The notes beneath the pieces were generated by a model, which saw only the letters and a program-made list of their open reading frames with translations, did no database searches and was not told the DNA's origin. Position numbers and translations under genes: made by a program. A DNA stretch of 64,000 nt, from positions 868,001-932,000 of the forward strand of contig NZ_FOOQ01000001.1 in NCBI RefSeq assembly GCF_900113245.1. Direction: 5' to 3'. Position 1 is the stretch's first letter. Each line of letters begins with the position of its first letter. Origin of the DNA: Halopelagius inordinatus. GTDB taxonomy: Archaea; Halobacteriota; Halobacteria; Halobacteriales; Haloferacaceae. This document shows positions 17,645 to 27,693 of this stretch, in pieces.

Positions 17645-19306
17645 TTACGGTTCGAGGCCGTAGAGCGCAGAGCGCAGGAACACGAGCACCGGGATGATCT
17701 CCAACCGGCCGATCCACATATTGAGGAGGAACATCGCCTCGCCGACCGGATGCATCCCCGGACCGGTGATGCCCGACGAGAGGCCGACGTTGCCCTGCGC
17801 CGACGCCACCTCGAAGAGGGCGTCCGCGTAGGTGAAGCTAGGAGCGGCGACGTTGGCGAGGACGAGACTGGACGCGACGAGGAGGATCAGCCAAAGTAGT
17901 GTGACGATAGCCGCCTCGCTGAACTCGCGGTCCATCTCGGTCCGGTTGAGTCTACGGCCGTTCATCCGAATGCTGACGACGGCGCTCGCGGGGAGGAACA
18001 CTCGGGCGAACTGCCACTTGATGCCGCGGGCGATGGTGTACGCGCGGATGATCTTGATACCGCCGACGGTTGACCCCGCCGCGCCGCCGATGACCATCGC
18101 GCCCGAGACGATGAGTTTCCCGCCCGCGGCCCACCGACCGATGGGAGCGGACTGAAAGCCCGTGCAGGTGAGCGCGCTAATGAACTGGAAGACGGAGTCC
18201 CGAAGCGCGTCCGCGGTCGGGTAGCCGACGAGGGGCGCGACGCCGAACCAGTTTTTTGTCCCGGTGAACGCGTCGGCGTACGCGGACACGGAGGCGACGT
18301 TTTGCGCCGAGAGAAGGACGACGCCGACGAGGAAGCCGACGAACAGCCACTTCGTCTGTAGGTCCGAGAGCAGTTTTCCGTAGTCACGGTTCCGGAGGAT
18401 GGCGTAGTGGACGGGGAACGCGATGGCTCCGAGCGTCATGATGGGTAGAAGGACCGTCTCGATGAGCGGCGAGTCGTACGTCGCGATGGAGTTGTCGGTG
18501 ACGGAGAACCCGCCGGTCGAGAGCCCCGTCATCGCGTGGTTGATAGCCTGCCATCCGGCCTGCCAGAGCGGAAGCGCCGCGCCGTACTCCGAGAGTCGGA
18601 TAGCGACGAAAAGCACCGTGATGGAAAGAACCGTGTACAACAGGAATATCTTCCACACCTCGCGGACGGTGGAGATGATGCTCGGGTGGATACGCTCTTC
18701 ACGCGTCTCGGAGCGGTAGAGAGTGTAGCTTCCGCTTCCGGGGCGAGCGAGGATGGAGACCGTGAGGACGATGACGCCCACGCCGCCGACCCACTGGATG
18801 AACGAGCGCCACCACTGAATCGTCCGCGGCAGCGACGGTTCGTGGACGGCCATCGTCAGTCCGCTTCCGGTCCATCCGCTCATGCTCTCGAACAGGGCGT
18901 GAAGCGGGTTCGTGAAGTAGACGAGACTCGACTGGCTGTAGTCCACGCCCGTGGGGACGTACGCCGCCGATATCTCCACCGGCGTGAGGTGCGCCGTGAG
19001 GAGGAACGGGAGCGACCCGAACACCGCCGTCATCAACCACCCGCTGGCGGCGATTATCATGCCGTGTTTCATCCGCGGATTCGGCGCCTCCGAGAACGCC
19101 CGGCGCGCCCCGAACCCGACGAGGGCGGTTACGCCCCCGGCGATGAGAAACGAGAGCGCAGAATACCACTCGCGAAAGACGAGTGCCACGATGACGGTCG
19201 CGGTCATCATCGTCGCCTGCATCGCCAGTAGCGACCCCACGTCGCGGGCGATAGTGGCGAGGTCGGCCGGCCATCCGGCGACGGTGCGGCGGCGTCCGTG
19301 CGACAT
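17645..19306 (-). CDS. Second TrkH family potassium uptake protein
   Basis: A 553-residue Trk/Ktr pore protein. The filter segments are SGWTGSGLT, TGLSTGGFS, TCTGFQS and AQGNVGLSSG. These are more divergent than in the first TrkH and differ in the first pore loop (GSG in place of TTG). Its ATG overlaps the stop of the trkA-like gene by one base (TGATG), so the pair is coupled. It is convergent with the first Trk module, with 43 nt between the two stops. Confidence 0.92.
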   Translation of the reverse strand: MSHGRRRTVAGWPADLATIARDVGSLLAMQATMMTATVIVALVFREWYSALSFLIAGGVTALVGFGARRAFSEAPNPRMKHGMIIAASGWLMTAVFGSLPFLLTAHLTPVEISAAYVPTGVDYSQSSLVYFTNPLHALFESMSGWTGSGLTMAVHEPSLPRTIQWWRSFIQWVGGVGVIVLTVSILARPGSGSYTLYRSETREERIHPSIISTVREVWKIFLLYTVLSITVLFVAIRLSEYGAALPLWQAGWQAINHAMTGLSTGGFSVTDNSIATYDSPLIETVLLPIMTLGAIAFPVHYAILRNRDYGKLLSDLQTKWLFVGFLVGVVLLSAQNVASVSAYADAFTGTKNWFGVAPLVGYPTADALRDSVFQFISALTCTGFQSAPIGRWAAGGKLIVSGAMVIGGAAGSTVGGIKIIRAYTIARGIKWQFARVFLPASAVVSIRMNGRRLNRTEMDREFSEAAIVTLLWLILLVASSLVLANVAAPSFTYADALFEVASAQGNVGLSSGITGPGMHPVGEAMFLLNMWIGRLEIIPVLVFLRSALYGLEP

Positions 19307-19986
19307 CAGTGGTCTCCGAAGTGGCCGAACACGTCGGTCACCTCGGGCGTCGCCCCGGACGCGGAGTAGACGGTGACGAGGTCACCGCCTTCGATTACGG
19401 TTTCGCCGCGGGGGGTGATGGGGTCGCCCGTTCCGTCTCGTTCGATGGCGACGACGAGCATGTCGCCGCCGAGAAGGCCGCTCGAGGCGGCGTCTTGGAG
19501 CGTCTTTCCGGCGATGGGGGCGTCCTCGCCCACTTCGATTTCGAACACCTCCGCCTCTTCGCCGATGCGCATGTAATCGACGATGGAGGGCCGCATGACC
19601 GCGCGGTAGAGATACTCCGCGATGAGGCGTTGGGGGTTCTCCATCGTGTTGACGCCGATACGCCTGTAGATATCCATATGTTCGGCGTTGTGGACGACCG
19701 ACACCACGTCGGGAATCTCCAACTCCTTCGAGAGAAGACAGACCATGATGTTCGTCGCGTCCTGGTCGGTCGTGCTGATGAGAGCGTCGGCCCGGTCTGC
19801 TCCCGCCTCGACCAGCGTCTCCTTCTCCGTCGCGTCGTCGTTGAGGACGAGACAGTCGTGGTCGGCGGCCGCCGCCTCCGCCTTCTCCTCGTCCTTCTCG
19901 ACGACGACGACTTCGTTACCGCCCCGCGTCGCGATTTCGATGAGCGGAGAGCCGATGTTGCCCGCTCCGACGATGATGAGATACAT
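19306..19986 (-). CDS. Single-RCK TrkA/KtrA-type potassium channel regulator
   Basis: A 226-residue protein with one RCK unit. The NAD-binding fold begins MYLIIVGAGNIGSPLIEIA and includes ISTTDQDATNIMVCLLSKEL. A TrkA-C domain occupies about residues 140-215 (VFEIEVGEDAPIAGKTL). It is half the length of the two-repeat TrkA in this window, so it is more like KtrA-type regulators that assemble as rings. It is the first gene of a two-gene operon with the second trkH. A TATA-like stretch lies about 35 nt upstream. Confidence 0.92.
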   Translation of the reverse strand: MYLIIVGAGNIGSPLIEIATRGGNEVVVVEKDEEKAEAAAADHDCLVLNDDATEKETLVEAGADRADALISTTDQDATNIMVCLLSKELEIPDVVSVVHNAEHMDIYRRIGVNTMENPQRLIAEYLYRAVMRPSIVDYMRIGEEAEVFEIEVGEDAPIAGKTLQDAASSGLLGGDMLVVAIERDGTGDPITPRGETVIEGGDLVTVYSASGATPEVTDVFGHFGDH

Positions 19987-20074
19987 AGCGGCTTGTACGA
20001 TTCGCTCGGGGCGGCGCGTTGAAAACGTATCGCTCCGCGGCGGAAGAGGCGAGAAAAGCGCCGACCGAAGCCGG

Positions 20075-21370
20075 TTACCGCGCGTCCTCGACCGCCGACG
20101 CCGCCCGGAGGATGGACTCCTCGCCGAACTTCGGGCCGACGAACTGCAGGCCGACCGGCAGGCCCTCGGACTCGCCCGCGGGGACGGAGACGGCGGGCAG
20201 GTTCGCGAGGTTCACCGGGACGGTGTTTGCGTCCATCAGGTAGAGTTGAAGCGGGTCCGAGAGGCTCTCGCCGAGGCGCGGGGGAAGCACCGGCATCGTC
20301 GGCGTCGCCAATACGTCGGCTTCCTCGAAGGCGGCGTCGAAGTCCCGCTTTATCCACGCGCGGGCGTCTTGGGCCTTCTTGTAGTATTTGTCGTGGTAGC
20401 CCGCAGAGAGCGCGTACGTCCCCAAGAGGACGCGGCGCTTGACCTCCTCGCCGAAGCCCTCCTCGCGGGCGCGAGCGAACGAGTCGTTCCAGTTGCCCTC
20501 GTACCCGCCGGAGACGCCGTAGCGGACGCCGTCGAAGCGCGCGAGGTTCGAGGACGCCTCCGACATCGCGATGACGTAGTACGCCTGTACGGCGTGTTCG
20601 AGCGATTCGAGGCTCACGTCCACGAGTTCCGCGCCTCGGGATTCGAGGTCCGAGAGTCGCGCCTCGAACGTCTCGACGACGCCGTCGTCCGCGCCCTCCA
20701 GGAGGTCCGTGACGACGCCGATAGTCGTGCCGTCTACGTCGCCGTCCGCGGCGGCGGCGTACTCCGCGTTCTCGGCGGGGTGGCCGCCGTCGCCATCGTA
20801 CCGCGTCGTCCCGTCCCGGGGGTCGGGTCCCGAGACGACGTCGAGCAGTCTCGCGGCGTCCTCGACGTTCGACGCGATGGGGCCTATCTGTTCGAGCGAG
20901 TTCGCGTACGCGACGAGGCCGTACCGCGAGACGAGACCGTAGGTCGGCTTGAGACCGACGACGCCGCAGAACGCGGCGGGGTTTCGGACGGACCCGCCCG
21001 TGTCTGACCCGAGTGCCACGTCCGCCTCTCCGGCGGCGACTGCGGCGGCGGACCCCCCGGAGGACCCGCCGGGGACGCGCTCTTCGTCCACCGGGTTCTT
21101 CGTGGGGCCGAACGCGGACGTTTCGGTCGTCCCGCCCATCCCGAACTCGTCCATGTTGGCCTTCCCGACGATGGTCGCGCCCGACCGCTTTACCCGTTCG
21201 ACGACAGTCGCGTCGTACGGCGGGACGTACTCTTCGAGCATCGCGGACCCGCACGTCGTCCGGACGCCCTCGGTGCTTATGTTGTCCTTGACGGCGACGG
21301 TGAGTCCCGAGAGGGGGCCGTCGTCGTCGCCCTCGATAGTCGCTTCGGTGATGAATATGTTCGCGCTCAT
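20075..21370 (-). CDS. gatA: Glutamyl-tRNA(Gln)/aspartyl-tRNA(Asn) amidotransferase subunit A
   Basis: A 431-residue amidase that supplies ammonia for converting mischarged Glu-tRNA(Gln) or Asp-tRNA(Asn). The amidase-signature Ser-cisSer-Lys triad is visible: VAVKDNIS contains the lysine (K28), and the glycine/serine-rich segment VPGGSSGGSAAAVAAGE plus LGSDTGGSVRNPA contains the serines. The ATG at 21370 directly abuts the stop of gatC. No gatB is in the window. Confidence 0.95.
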   Translation of the reverse strand: MSANIFITEATIEGDDDGPLSGLTVAVKDNISTEGVRTTCGSAMLEEYVPPYDATVVERVKRSGATIVGKANMDEFGMGGTTETSAFGPTKNPVDEERVPGGSSGGSAAAVAAGEADVALGSDTGGSVRNPAAFCGVVGLKPTYGLVSRYGLVAYANSLEQIGPIASNVEDAARLLDVVSGPDPRDGTTRYDGDGGHPAENAEYAAAADGDVDGTTIGVVTDLLEGADDGVVETFEARLSDLESRGAELVDVSLESLEHAVQAYYVIAMSEASSNLARFDGVRYGVSGGYEGNWNDSFARAREEGFGEEVKRRVLLGTYALSAGYHDKYYKKAQDARAWIKRDFDAAFEEADVLATPTMPVLPPRLGESLSDPLQLYLMDANTVPVNLANLPAVSVPAGESEGLPVGLQFVGPKFGEESILRAASAVEDAR

Positions 21371-21649
21371 CTACGACACCCGCGGGCCTTTGAAGAAGCC
21401 GTCCTCCGTCTCCGGGGCGTTTTTGAGCGCCTCCTCTCGGTCGAGGCTGTCTCGCACCTCGTCGGGGCGCATGACGTTCACGAGGTCCGATTCGGCTTCG
21501 ACTTCCGGAACGTCGTCGAGAGCGTCGAAGTACTCGAGGATGTCGGCGAACTGCGCGGAGAACTCCTCGACTTCGTCGTCGTCGAGGTTCACCCGCGCCA
21601 GTTCGGCGACGTGCCGCACTTCCTCGGCGTCGACGGGCGTGTCGCTCAT
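21371..21649 (-). CDS. gatC: Amidotransferase subunit C
   Basis: A 92-residue protein starting MSDTPVDAEEVRHVAELARV, the classical GatC opening (HVAxLARL-like), and containing FSAQFADILEYFDALDDV and a C-terminal LKNAPETEDGFFKGPRV, all family hallmarks. GatC wraps around and stabilises GatA. The frame is open to 21832 but homology begins at the ATG at 21649. Its TAG is immediately followed by the gatA ATG. Confidence 0.95.
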   Translation of the reverse strand: MSDTPVDAEEVRHVAELARVNLDDDEVEEFSAQFADILEYFDALDDVPEVEAESDLVNVMRPDEVRDSLDREEALKNAPETEDGFFKGPRVS

Positions 21650-21935
21650 GTATCTGAGCAACCGGGGGTCGGGAGTAAGGGTTTCGGTGTGCGAGAGACG
21701 CGACGGCGACGCGTCGGCCGCGGCATCCAAGTCGGACGCCTTCGAAGAGGGTGACGACGGCGCGTCCCTCGCCTGCAACGGAGATTCGTGGAGTGCGAGA
21801 CGACGGAACTTGTAAATACACCCGTCGTTCACCCGAGTGAAACACTACTTGTGTTCCGTCCAATCGAGCTCGTTCGACGCGTCGAACCGCGGGGATGTAA
21901 TTTTCGGCCGAATCGGATTCGGATTCCGCCGCCAC

Positions 21936-21947
21936 ATATAAGTAAAA
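21936..21947 (+). promoter_or_regulatory. TATA box upstream of tfb
   Basis: The sequence catataagtaaa stands out in GC-rich DNA. It would start transcription near 21967, leaving a leader of about 34 nt before the ATG at 22001, unlike the leaderless pattern of most genes here. A short hairpin (GGAG-AACG-CTCC) falls in that leader. Confidence 0.5.
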
Positions 21948-22000
21948 TCCGCCGGTAATTGCACGTGGAGAACGCTCCAGTCCGCTTCTCTGCCCCAACT

Positions 22001-22996
22001 ATGAGTGATAGCGTCCGAACTTTCACGTCGGATCGCGCACGCGCGCGCGAGCGTGACAACGAGACGGAGACCGAAACAGAGAGCGACGACGAGCAACTGC
22101 ACTGCCCGGAGTGCGGTTCCGAGAATCTCGTCACAGACTCCGAACACGGAGAGACGGTCTGTGGCGAGTGCGGACTCGTCGTCGAAGAAGACGAGATAGA
22201 CCACGGCCCCGAGTGGCGCGCGTTCGACTCCCAAGAGAAAGACAGCAAGTCCCGCGTCGGCGCGCCCACGACGAACATGATGCACGACAAGGGCCTCTCG
22301 ACGAACATCGGCTGGCAGAACAAAGACGCCTACGGCAAGTCGCTGTCGTCGCGGCAACGCGAGAAGATGCAGCGTCTCCGCACGTGGAACGAGCGGTTCC
22401 GCACTCGCGACTCGAAAGAGCGCAACCTCAAGCAAGCGCTCGGCGAGATAGACCGCATGGCCTCGGCGTTGGGTCTCCCGGACAACGTCCGCGAGACGGC
22501 GTCTGTCATCTACCGCCGCGCACTCGAAGACGACTTGTTGCCCGGACGCTCCATCGAGGGCGTCGCGACGGCGGCGCTGTACGCCGCGGCGCGGCAGGCG
22601 GGCACCCCCCGCTCGCTCGACGAGATTACCAACGTCTCGCGCGTCGACAAAGACGAGATAGCGCGGACGTACCGCTACGTCGTCCGCGAACTCAAACTGC
22701 AGATAAAGCCCGCGGACCCCGAACAGTACGTCCCGCGGTTCGCCTCGGAACTCGGACTCTCCGACGAGTCCGAACGCCGCGCGCGGCAACTGCTGAAGAA
22801 CGCGAAAAACGAGGGCGTCCACTCCGGGAAGTCGCCGGTCGGTCTGGCCGCCGCCGCCGTCTACGCCGCGTCGCTACTGACGAACGAGAAGGTGACGCAG
22901 AGCCGAGTCAGCGACGTCGCGAACATCTCCGAAGTCACCATCCGCAACCGCTACCACGAACTGCTCGAAGCCGAAGAGCAGTTGTCGATGCCCTGA
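22001..22996 (+). CDS. tfb: Transcription initiation factor IIB (TFB)
   Basis: A 331-residue general transcription factor. The N-terminal zinc ribbon uses C35, C38, C54 and C57 (CPECGSENL...CGECG). The B-finger/reader region with WRAFDSQEKDSKSRVGAP follows, then two cyclin-like repeats (about 130-220 and 225-320), with ATAALYAAARQAGTPRSLDE and AAAAVYAASLLTNEKVTQS as equivalent helices. It recruits RNA polymerase to TBP-bound promoters. Haloarchaea encode several TFBs; this one has complete domains. Confidence 0.96.
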   Translation: MSDSVRTFTSDRARARERDNETETETESDDEQLHCPECGSENLVTDSEHGETVCGECGLVVEEDEIDHGPEWRAFDSQEKDSKSRVGAPTTNMMHDKGLSTNIGWQNKDAYGKSLSSRQREKMQRLRTWNERFRTRDSKERNLKQALGEIDRMASALGLPDNVRETASVIYRRALEDDLLPGRSIEGVATAALYAAARQAGTPRSLDEITNVSRVDKDEIARTYRYVVRELKLQIKPADPEQYVPRFASELGLSDESERRARQLLKNAKNEGVHSGKSPVGLAAAAVYAASLLTNEKVTQSRVSDVANISEVTIRNRYHELLEAEEQLSMP

Positions 22997-23080
22997 CTTT
23001 CCGCTGTTTTTTCCGCGCCGCAGAACTCGTCAGCGACGCCGTTCCGCAAGAGACAGGTCCGGGCCCCCGTACGAACGGCC

Positions 23081-23572
23081 ATGGAGACGACTCGACATTT
23101 CACCGCGACGGTGTACGTCGTCGAAGGCGGCGCGACTGCCCTCCACCACCACGACAGACTCGGCATCCGCGTCCCGCCGGGGGGCCACATCGACAGGGAC
23201 GAACTCCCTCACGAGGCGGGCCTCCGCGAGGTGCGCGAGGAGACGGGCCTCGACGCGACGTTGGTGGCGGAGACGCCCGACATCGACGCACCCGCGGGCG
23301 AGGCCCTCCCGGACCCGGCGTACGTGATGCTGTACGACGTCGACGTTCGCGAAGACGGCCGCGTCGCCCACCAGCATATCGACCACGTCTACTTCGCTCG
23401 CGTCGCGTCCCGAGAGATTTCGCCCGGCGGTCACGACGAGGCGGCCCCGGACGCGTGGGAGTGGTACACCGCCTCCGACCTCGAAGCGAGCGAACTCGAC
23501 CCGGACACGGTGCGGTTGGGACTCGAAGCCATCGAAGCGGTCGGAGAGAGGGAGACGTCGGCGGGGCGGTAG
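23081..23572 (+). CDS. Nudix hydrolase
   Basis: A 163-residue protein with a complete Nudix box: G35, E41, R49-E50, E53-E54 and G56 (GGHIDRDELPHEAGLREVRE onward). The preceding strand is KHHHDRLGIRVPP-like (here LHHHDRLGIRVPP). It should hydrolyse a nucleoside-diphosphate-linked substrate using Mg2+; the substrate is not deducible. It is convergent with the asparagine-synthase-like gene, with 6 nt between them. Confidence 0.9.
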   Translation: METTRHFTATVYVVEGGATALHHHDRLGIRVPPGGHIDRDELPHEAGLREVREETGLDATLVAETPDIDAPAGEALPDPAYVMLYDVDVREDGRVAHQHIDHVYFARVASREISPGGHDEAAPDAWEWYTASDLEASELDPDTVRLGLEAIEAVGERETSAGR

Positions 23573-23578
23573 CCGGTT

Positions 23579-24706
23579 TCAGCCGTCCGAATCCGCGTGG
23601 GCGTCGGCGTCCGCGACGAGGGATTTCACGTACTTCTCGACGTGGTCGTCCATCCGCCGTTTGAACCCCGCTTGTCGCGCGAGGCGGTCGAGTTCCCGCG
23701 CGGCGTACGTCCCGTACTGCACGGCCTTTTTGTCCGCCGCGGCGACGGCGTCCGGGACCATCTCCCGCGCCGCCTCTCGGAGCGCGACCTTCCGCGTCTC
23801 TCCCGCCACGAGCAACTCGTCGGGGAGCGGAAGCGCCGCCTCGACCACCCTGTCGTGCAACAGGGGTGCGACGGGTTCGACGCCCGCGGCGCGGAGTGCG
23901 AGCACGTCCCGTTCTAACTGCGCCGGGAGCGTCAGAACCGTCTCGCGGGCGGCCCCGCGGACGGTGTCGGCGTCCACCCGCGGGTCGTCGGGGGCCTTCT
24001 GCACCTTCGCGTACCCGCCGAACAGTTCGTCCGCGCCCTGTCCGACCGCGAGGCGGTCGAAGCCGTCCGCGGCGACGCGCCTCGCGACGAGGTAGAGAGG
24101 GAGGACTATCTGGATGTCCATCGGGTTCGTCCGCCCGAGAACCGAGACGAGTTCGGGCACCGCCTCGCGCAGGTCGTCGTGCGTCAGTTCGACGACGCGC
24201 AACTCGCGGCCCATCGCGTCGGCCGCCTCGCGCGCGGCGGCGACGTCGTGACTGCCCTCGAACCCGGCGACGTAACAGGGGGCGTCGGGGACGCCTTCGG
24301 CGACGACGGCCGAATCGACGCCCCCGGAGAACGCGACGGCGAGGCCGTCCGAGTCGACGGAGGCGACCGATTCCGTGACGGCATCTCGAACCGCGTCCAA
24401 TCCCGTCTGGCGGTCCTCGTAGGGGTCGGGGTCGGGGAGCGTCCACGTCGGATGCTCCCCGGACGCCGTCTCGTCGGCGTCGAGAGACCGGACGACGCCC
24501 GGGCCGACGGAGACGGGCGCGGTCAACTCCCGTCGGTCGAAACTCCACGTACCGGGGTCGTCCTCCTCGACGAACAGCGGTTGGCGGCCCAACACGTCGC
24601 GGACGAGACGGCCGTCGATCTCGCCCGCGAACCCGGCGGTGCCGGGGAGTGGGTCCCCGGTTTCGACGGCCTCGCGGACAGTCCGTTCGTCCGCGCCTCG
24701 GAGCAT
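23579..24706 (-). CDS. Asparagine-synthase-like ATP-dependent amidotransferase lacking the glutaminase domain
   Basis: A 375-residue protein with the PP-loop motif SGGVDS at residues 127-132 and an AsnB-type synthetase domain (VGQGADELFGGYAKVQK, and TRKVALREAAREMVPDAV near the end). True asparagine synthetase B begins with catalytic Cys2 and a ~200-residue glutaminase domain; here the N-terminus is about 115 residues with no such cysteine. It may use free ammonia or a partner, or act on another carboxylate. Its ATG overlaps the TGA of the PHP gene, so the two are coupled. Confidence 0.85.
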   Translation of the reverse strand: MLRGADERTVREAVETGDPLPGTAGFAGEIDGRLVRDVLGRQPLFVEEDDPGTWSFDRRELTAPVSVGPGVVRSLDADETASGEHPTWTLPDPDPYEDRQTGLDAVRDAVTESVASVDSDGLAVAFSGGVDSAVVAEGVPDAPCYVAGFEGSHDVAAAREAADAMGRELRVVELTHDDLREAVPELVSVLGRTNPMDIQIVLPLYLVARRVAADGFDRLAVGQGADELFGGYAKVQKAPDDPRVDADTVRGAARETVLTLPAQLERDVLALRAAGVEPVAPLLHDRVVEAALPLPDELLVAGETRKVALREAAREMVPDAVAAADKKAVQYGTYAARELDRLARQAGFKRRMDDHVEKYVKSLVADADAHADSDG

Positions 24707-25389
24707 CACAGAAGGTCCGTGACGCCGCGGACGACGCGGCGCCTGACGCCGCCGCCGAACTGCCGAAGCGAGATTCGCCACGGCGTCTTCTTCCCGATGA
24801 CGCTCGTTCGGCCGTCTCTGACGGCCTCTAAGATGGCGTCCGCGCTTCGGGTGTCGGTTCCGACTTCGGTCACCGCCTGTCCGACCATCTCGCTTATGTG
24901 CGCGTCGCTCCCGGCGGTCATCGGCAGACCCCGCCCGGTGGCGAACCGTTCGGCCTGGCGGTTCGCCAACCCGGTGAACAGCCGCGAGTTGTATATCTCG
25001 ATCGCGTCCGCCGAGGCGAGTTGCGCGCGGGTAATGTGGGGTGCGACGCCGTGCCGCGACGACTGGAACGGGTGCGGGACGACGGCGGTGCCGCCCTGCT
25101 CTCGGATGCGGTCGAGCGTCTCGTCGAACGAGAGACCGGCGGGGATCAGTTCCTCGATTCCCAACGCGAGGACGTGCCCGGCCGCGGAGGTTATCTCGGC
25201 GCCGGGGATGCCGACCAGTCCGTAGTCGGAGGCGATGTCCGCGGCTTCGAGACTCGCGTCTATCTCGTCGTGGTCGGTGACGGCGAGAGCGTCCAGACCG
25301 ACCGCGCTCGCCTGTTCCAAGAGGTGTTCGACGGGGTCGCGCCCGTCGTACGAGAGCGACGAATGCGCGTGCAACTCGACCCTTAACAC
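24706..25389 (-). CDS. PHP-domain phosphoesterase
   Basis: A 227-residue protein from GTG 25389. The PHP metal motifs are visible: HAHSSLSYDG (H7, H9), AVTDHDEIDASLEAA, GIPGAEITS, VVPHPFQSSRHG and TAGSDAHISEMVG. This is the set of metal ligands of polymerase/histidinol-phosphatase-like phosphoesterases. It could be a small-molecule phosphatase or a nucleotidase. A TATA-like box (cttttttag on the minus strand, near 25410) lies about 25 nt upstream. Confidence 0.92.
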   Translation of the reverse strand: MLRVELHAHSSLSYDGRDPVEHLLEQASAVGLDALAVTDHDEIDASLEAADIASDYGLVGIPGAEITSAAGHVLALGIEELIPAGLSFDETLDRIREQGGTAVVPHPFQSSRHGVAPHITRAQLASADAIEIYNSRLFTGLANRQAERFATGRGLPMTAGSDAHISEMVGQAVTEVGTDTRSADAILEAVRDGRTSVIGKKTPWRISLRQFGGGVRRRVVRGVTDLL

Positions 25390-25506
25390 GGGCGGTCGTT
25401 CTCTCCGGGTCTAAAAAAGCCACCCGGTCCGCGCCGGCCGTCCGTCGTGATGCACGTCCGTGCACACAGAAAAGCATTAACCCGGGTGAGTTGAACAGGG
25501 AAGTGA

Positions 25507-27693
25507 ATGAGCCTGCCGGATTCGGACTTCGACCGCATCACGTCGGAACTCGGGCGCGACCCGACTGCGGCGGAAGCGGAACTGTTCGAGAACCTCTGGA
25601 GTGAGCACTGCGCGTACCGTTCGTCGCGACCCCTCCTCTCGGCTTTCTCGTCTGACGGCGAGCAAGTCGTCGTCGGCCCCGGGGACGACGCCGCCGTCGT
25701 CTCTCTCCCCGTCCACGGCGACGAGAGCGAGGAGATGTACGTCACGATGGGAATCGAGAGCCACAACCACCCCTCGTACGTGGACCCGTACGACGGCGCG
25801 GCGACGGGCGTCGGCGGTATCGTCCGCGACACCCTATCGATGGGCGCGTACCCCATCGCTCTCGCCGACAGCCTCTACTTCGGCGCGTTCGACCGCGAAC
25901 ACTCGCGGTATCTGTTAGACGGCGTCGTCGAGGGGATCTCGGACTACGGCAACGCCATCGGCGTCCCCACCGTCGCGGGAAGCGTCGATTTCCACGAGAA
26001 CTACGAGGGCAACCCCCTCGTCAACGTCGCCTGCGTGGGTCTGTTGGACCCGGACCGACTCGTCACCGCCGAGGCGCAGACGGCGGGGAACAAACTCGTC
26101 CTCGTGGGCAACTCGACCGGTCGAGACGGACTCGGCGGCGCGTCGTTCGCAAGCGAGGACCTGGCGGAGGACGCCGAAACCGAGGACCGCCCCGCGGTGC
26201 AGGTCGGCGACCCCTACACGGAGAAACTGCTCGTCGAGGCGAACGAGGAACTCGTCGAGGCGGGCCTCGTCCGGTCCGCGCGCGACTTGGGCGCGGCGGG
26301 ACTCGGCGGCGCGTCCTCCGAACTCGTCGCGAAGGGCGGGCTCGGCGCGCGAATCGACCTGAACAGGGTCCACCAGCGAGAACCGAACATGACCGCGCTC
26401 GAAATCCTCCTCGCCGAGTCCCAAGAGCGCATGGTGTACGAGGTACGTCCCGAGGACGTAGACGACGTCGAGGAGATAGCAGAGAAGTACGACCTCGGCT
26501 GTTCTGTCATCGGTGACGTCGCGGAGGGCAACTACGTCTGCACGTTCGACGAGAGCGAGGCGCGTAGCGCCTCGGGCGACCCGAGCGGAGAGGGGAGCGA
26601 CCCGCGAGGGCGCGACACCGTCGTGGACGTGCCCGCGGAGTTCCTCGCCGACGGCGCGCCGATGAACGACTTAGAGTCCGTCGAACCGGAGACGCCCGAC
26701 CGGGACCTGCCCGACGCCGACCCGACCGAAGCGTTCGAGTCCGTCGTCGCCAGTCCGAACACGGCGTCGAAGCGGTGGGTGTACCGCCAGTACGACCACG
26801 AGGTGGGTCTGCGAACGACCGTCCGCCCCGGCGACGACGCCGCCGTCGTCGCGGTTCGCGAGGCGGGAACCGGCGTCGCCATCTCCTCGGGCGCGAACCC
26901 GAACTGGACGACCTGTGCGCCGTACGAGGGCGCGCGCGCCGTCGCGTTGGAGAACGCGACCAACCTCGCGGCGAAAGGCGCGACGCCCCTCGCCGCCGTC
27001 GACTGTCTGAACGGCGGCAACCCCGAGAAGCCCGAGGTGTACGGCGGGTTCAAAGGCATCGTGGACGGCCTCGCCGACATGTGTCGGGACCTCTCGGTTC
27101 CGGTCGTCGGCGGCAACGTCTCGCTGTACAACGACTCCGTCTCGGGGCCGATTCCGCCGACGCCGACGCTGGCGATGGTCGGGACGAAAGCGGGCTACGA
27201 CGCCCCGCCCCTCTCGCTTTCGGGCGAGGGCGAACTCCTCGTCGTCGGCGAGGCGGGCGGCGCACTCGGCGGGTCCGAGTACCTCGCACAGCAGGGCGGC
27301 TCCGACGCCTTCCCGACGCTTCCCGAAAACGGCTTCGACGCCGTCGCGGCACTCGCCACAGTCGCGGACTTCGATTCGACGCTGGCGGTCCACGACGTGA
27401 GTCACGGCGGACTCGCCGTCTCCGTGGCCGAGATGGTCACGGACGACGCGGGCGCGGACGTCGCCCTCGATTCGTCGCTCTCGCTCTTCGACGAGACGCC
27501 CGGTCGCGCCGTGATAGAGACGACGGACGCAGACGCCGTCCGCGAGGCGTTCGACGGCGTCGCGCCCGTCGAGAGCGTCGGCGAAGCGACCGCCGACGGC
27601 CGCCTCTCTCTGACGGTCGGCGACGAGACGCTCTCGTACGACGCGGCCGAGATAGCCGACCTCAGAGACGTTCTCGCCCGCGAACTGGACTGA
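25507..27693 (+). CDS. purL: Phosphoribosylformylglycinamidine synthase subunit PurL
   Basis: A 728-residue ATP-dependent enzyme for the fourth step of purine synthesis (FGAR to FGAM). It has the small-PurL layout. The N-terminal part holds [15 protein letters not shown], with the conserved histidine, and [20 protein letters not shown]. The C-terminal half has [18 protein letters not shown]. An acidic insert around residues 345-400 is typical of halophilic versions. An A/T-rich box (gcattaac) about 30 nt before the ATG suggests a leaderless transcript. Partners PurQ and PurS are not in the window. Confidence 0.96.
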   Translation: MSLPDSDFDRITSELGRDPTAAEAELFENLWSEHCAYRSSRPLLSAFSSDGEQVVVGPGDDAAVVSLPVHGDESEEMYVTMGIESHNHPSYVDPYDGAATGVGGIVRDTLSMGAYPIALADSLYFGAFDREHSRYLLDGVVEGISDYGNAIGVPTVAGSVDFHENYEGNPLVNVACVGLLDPDRLVTAEAQTAGNKLVLVGNSTGRDGLGGASFASEDLAEDAETEDRPAVQVGDPYTEKLLVEANEELVEAGLVRSARDLGAAGLGGASSELVAKGGLGARIDLNRVHQREPNMTALEILLAESQERMVYEVRPEDVDDVEEIAEKYDLGCSVIGDVAEGNYVCTFDESEARSASGDPSGEGSDPRGRDTVVDVPAEFLADGAPMNDLESVEPETPDRDLPDADPTEAFESVVASPNTASKRWVYRQYDHEVGLRTTVRPGDDAAVVAVREAGTGVAISSGANPNWTTCAPYEGARAVALENATNLAAKGATPLAAVDCLNGGNPEKPEVYGGFKGIVDGLADMCRDLSVPVVGGNVSLYNDSVSGPIPPTPTLAMVGTKAGYDAPPLSLSGEGELLVVGEAGGALGGSEYLAQQGGSDAFPTLPENGFDAVAALATVADFDSTLAVHDVSHGGLAVSVAEMVTDDAGADVALDSSLSLFDETPGRAVIETTDADAVREAFDGVAPVESVGEATADGRLSLTVGDETLSYDAAEIADLRDVLARELD

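Noticed and set aside
19395-21998. 867-codon open frame antisense/overlapping gatA, gatC and trkA
   Set aside because: Arginine-rich composition from reading GC-rich codons out of frame; the overlapping gatA, gatC and TrkA-like frames have clear family motifs.
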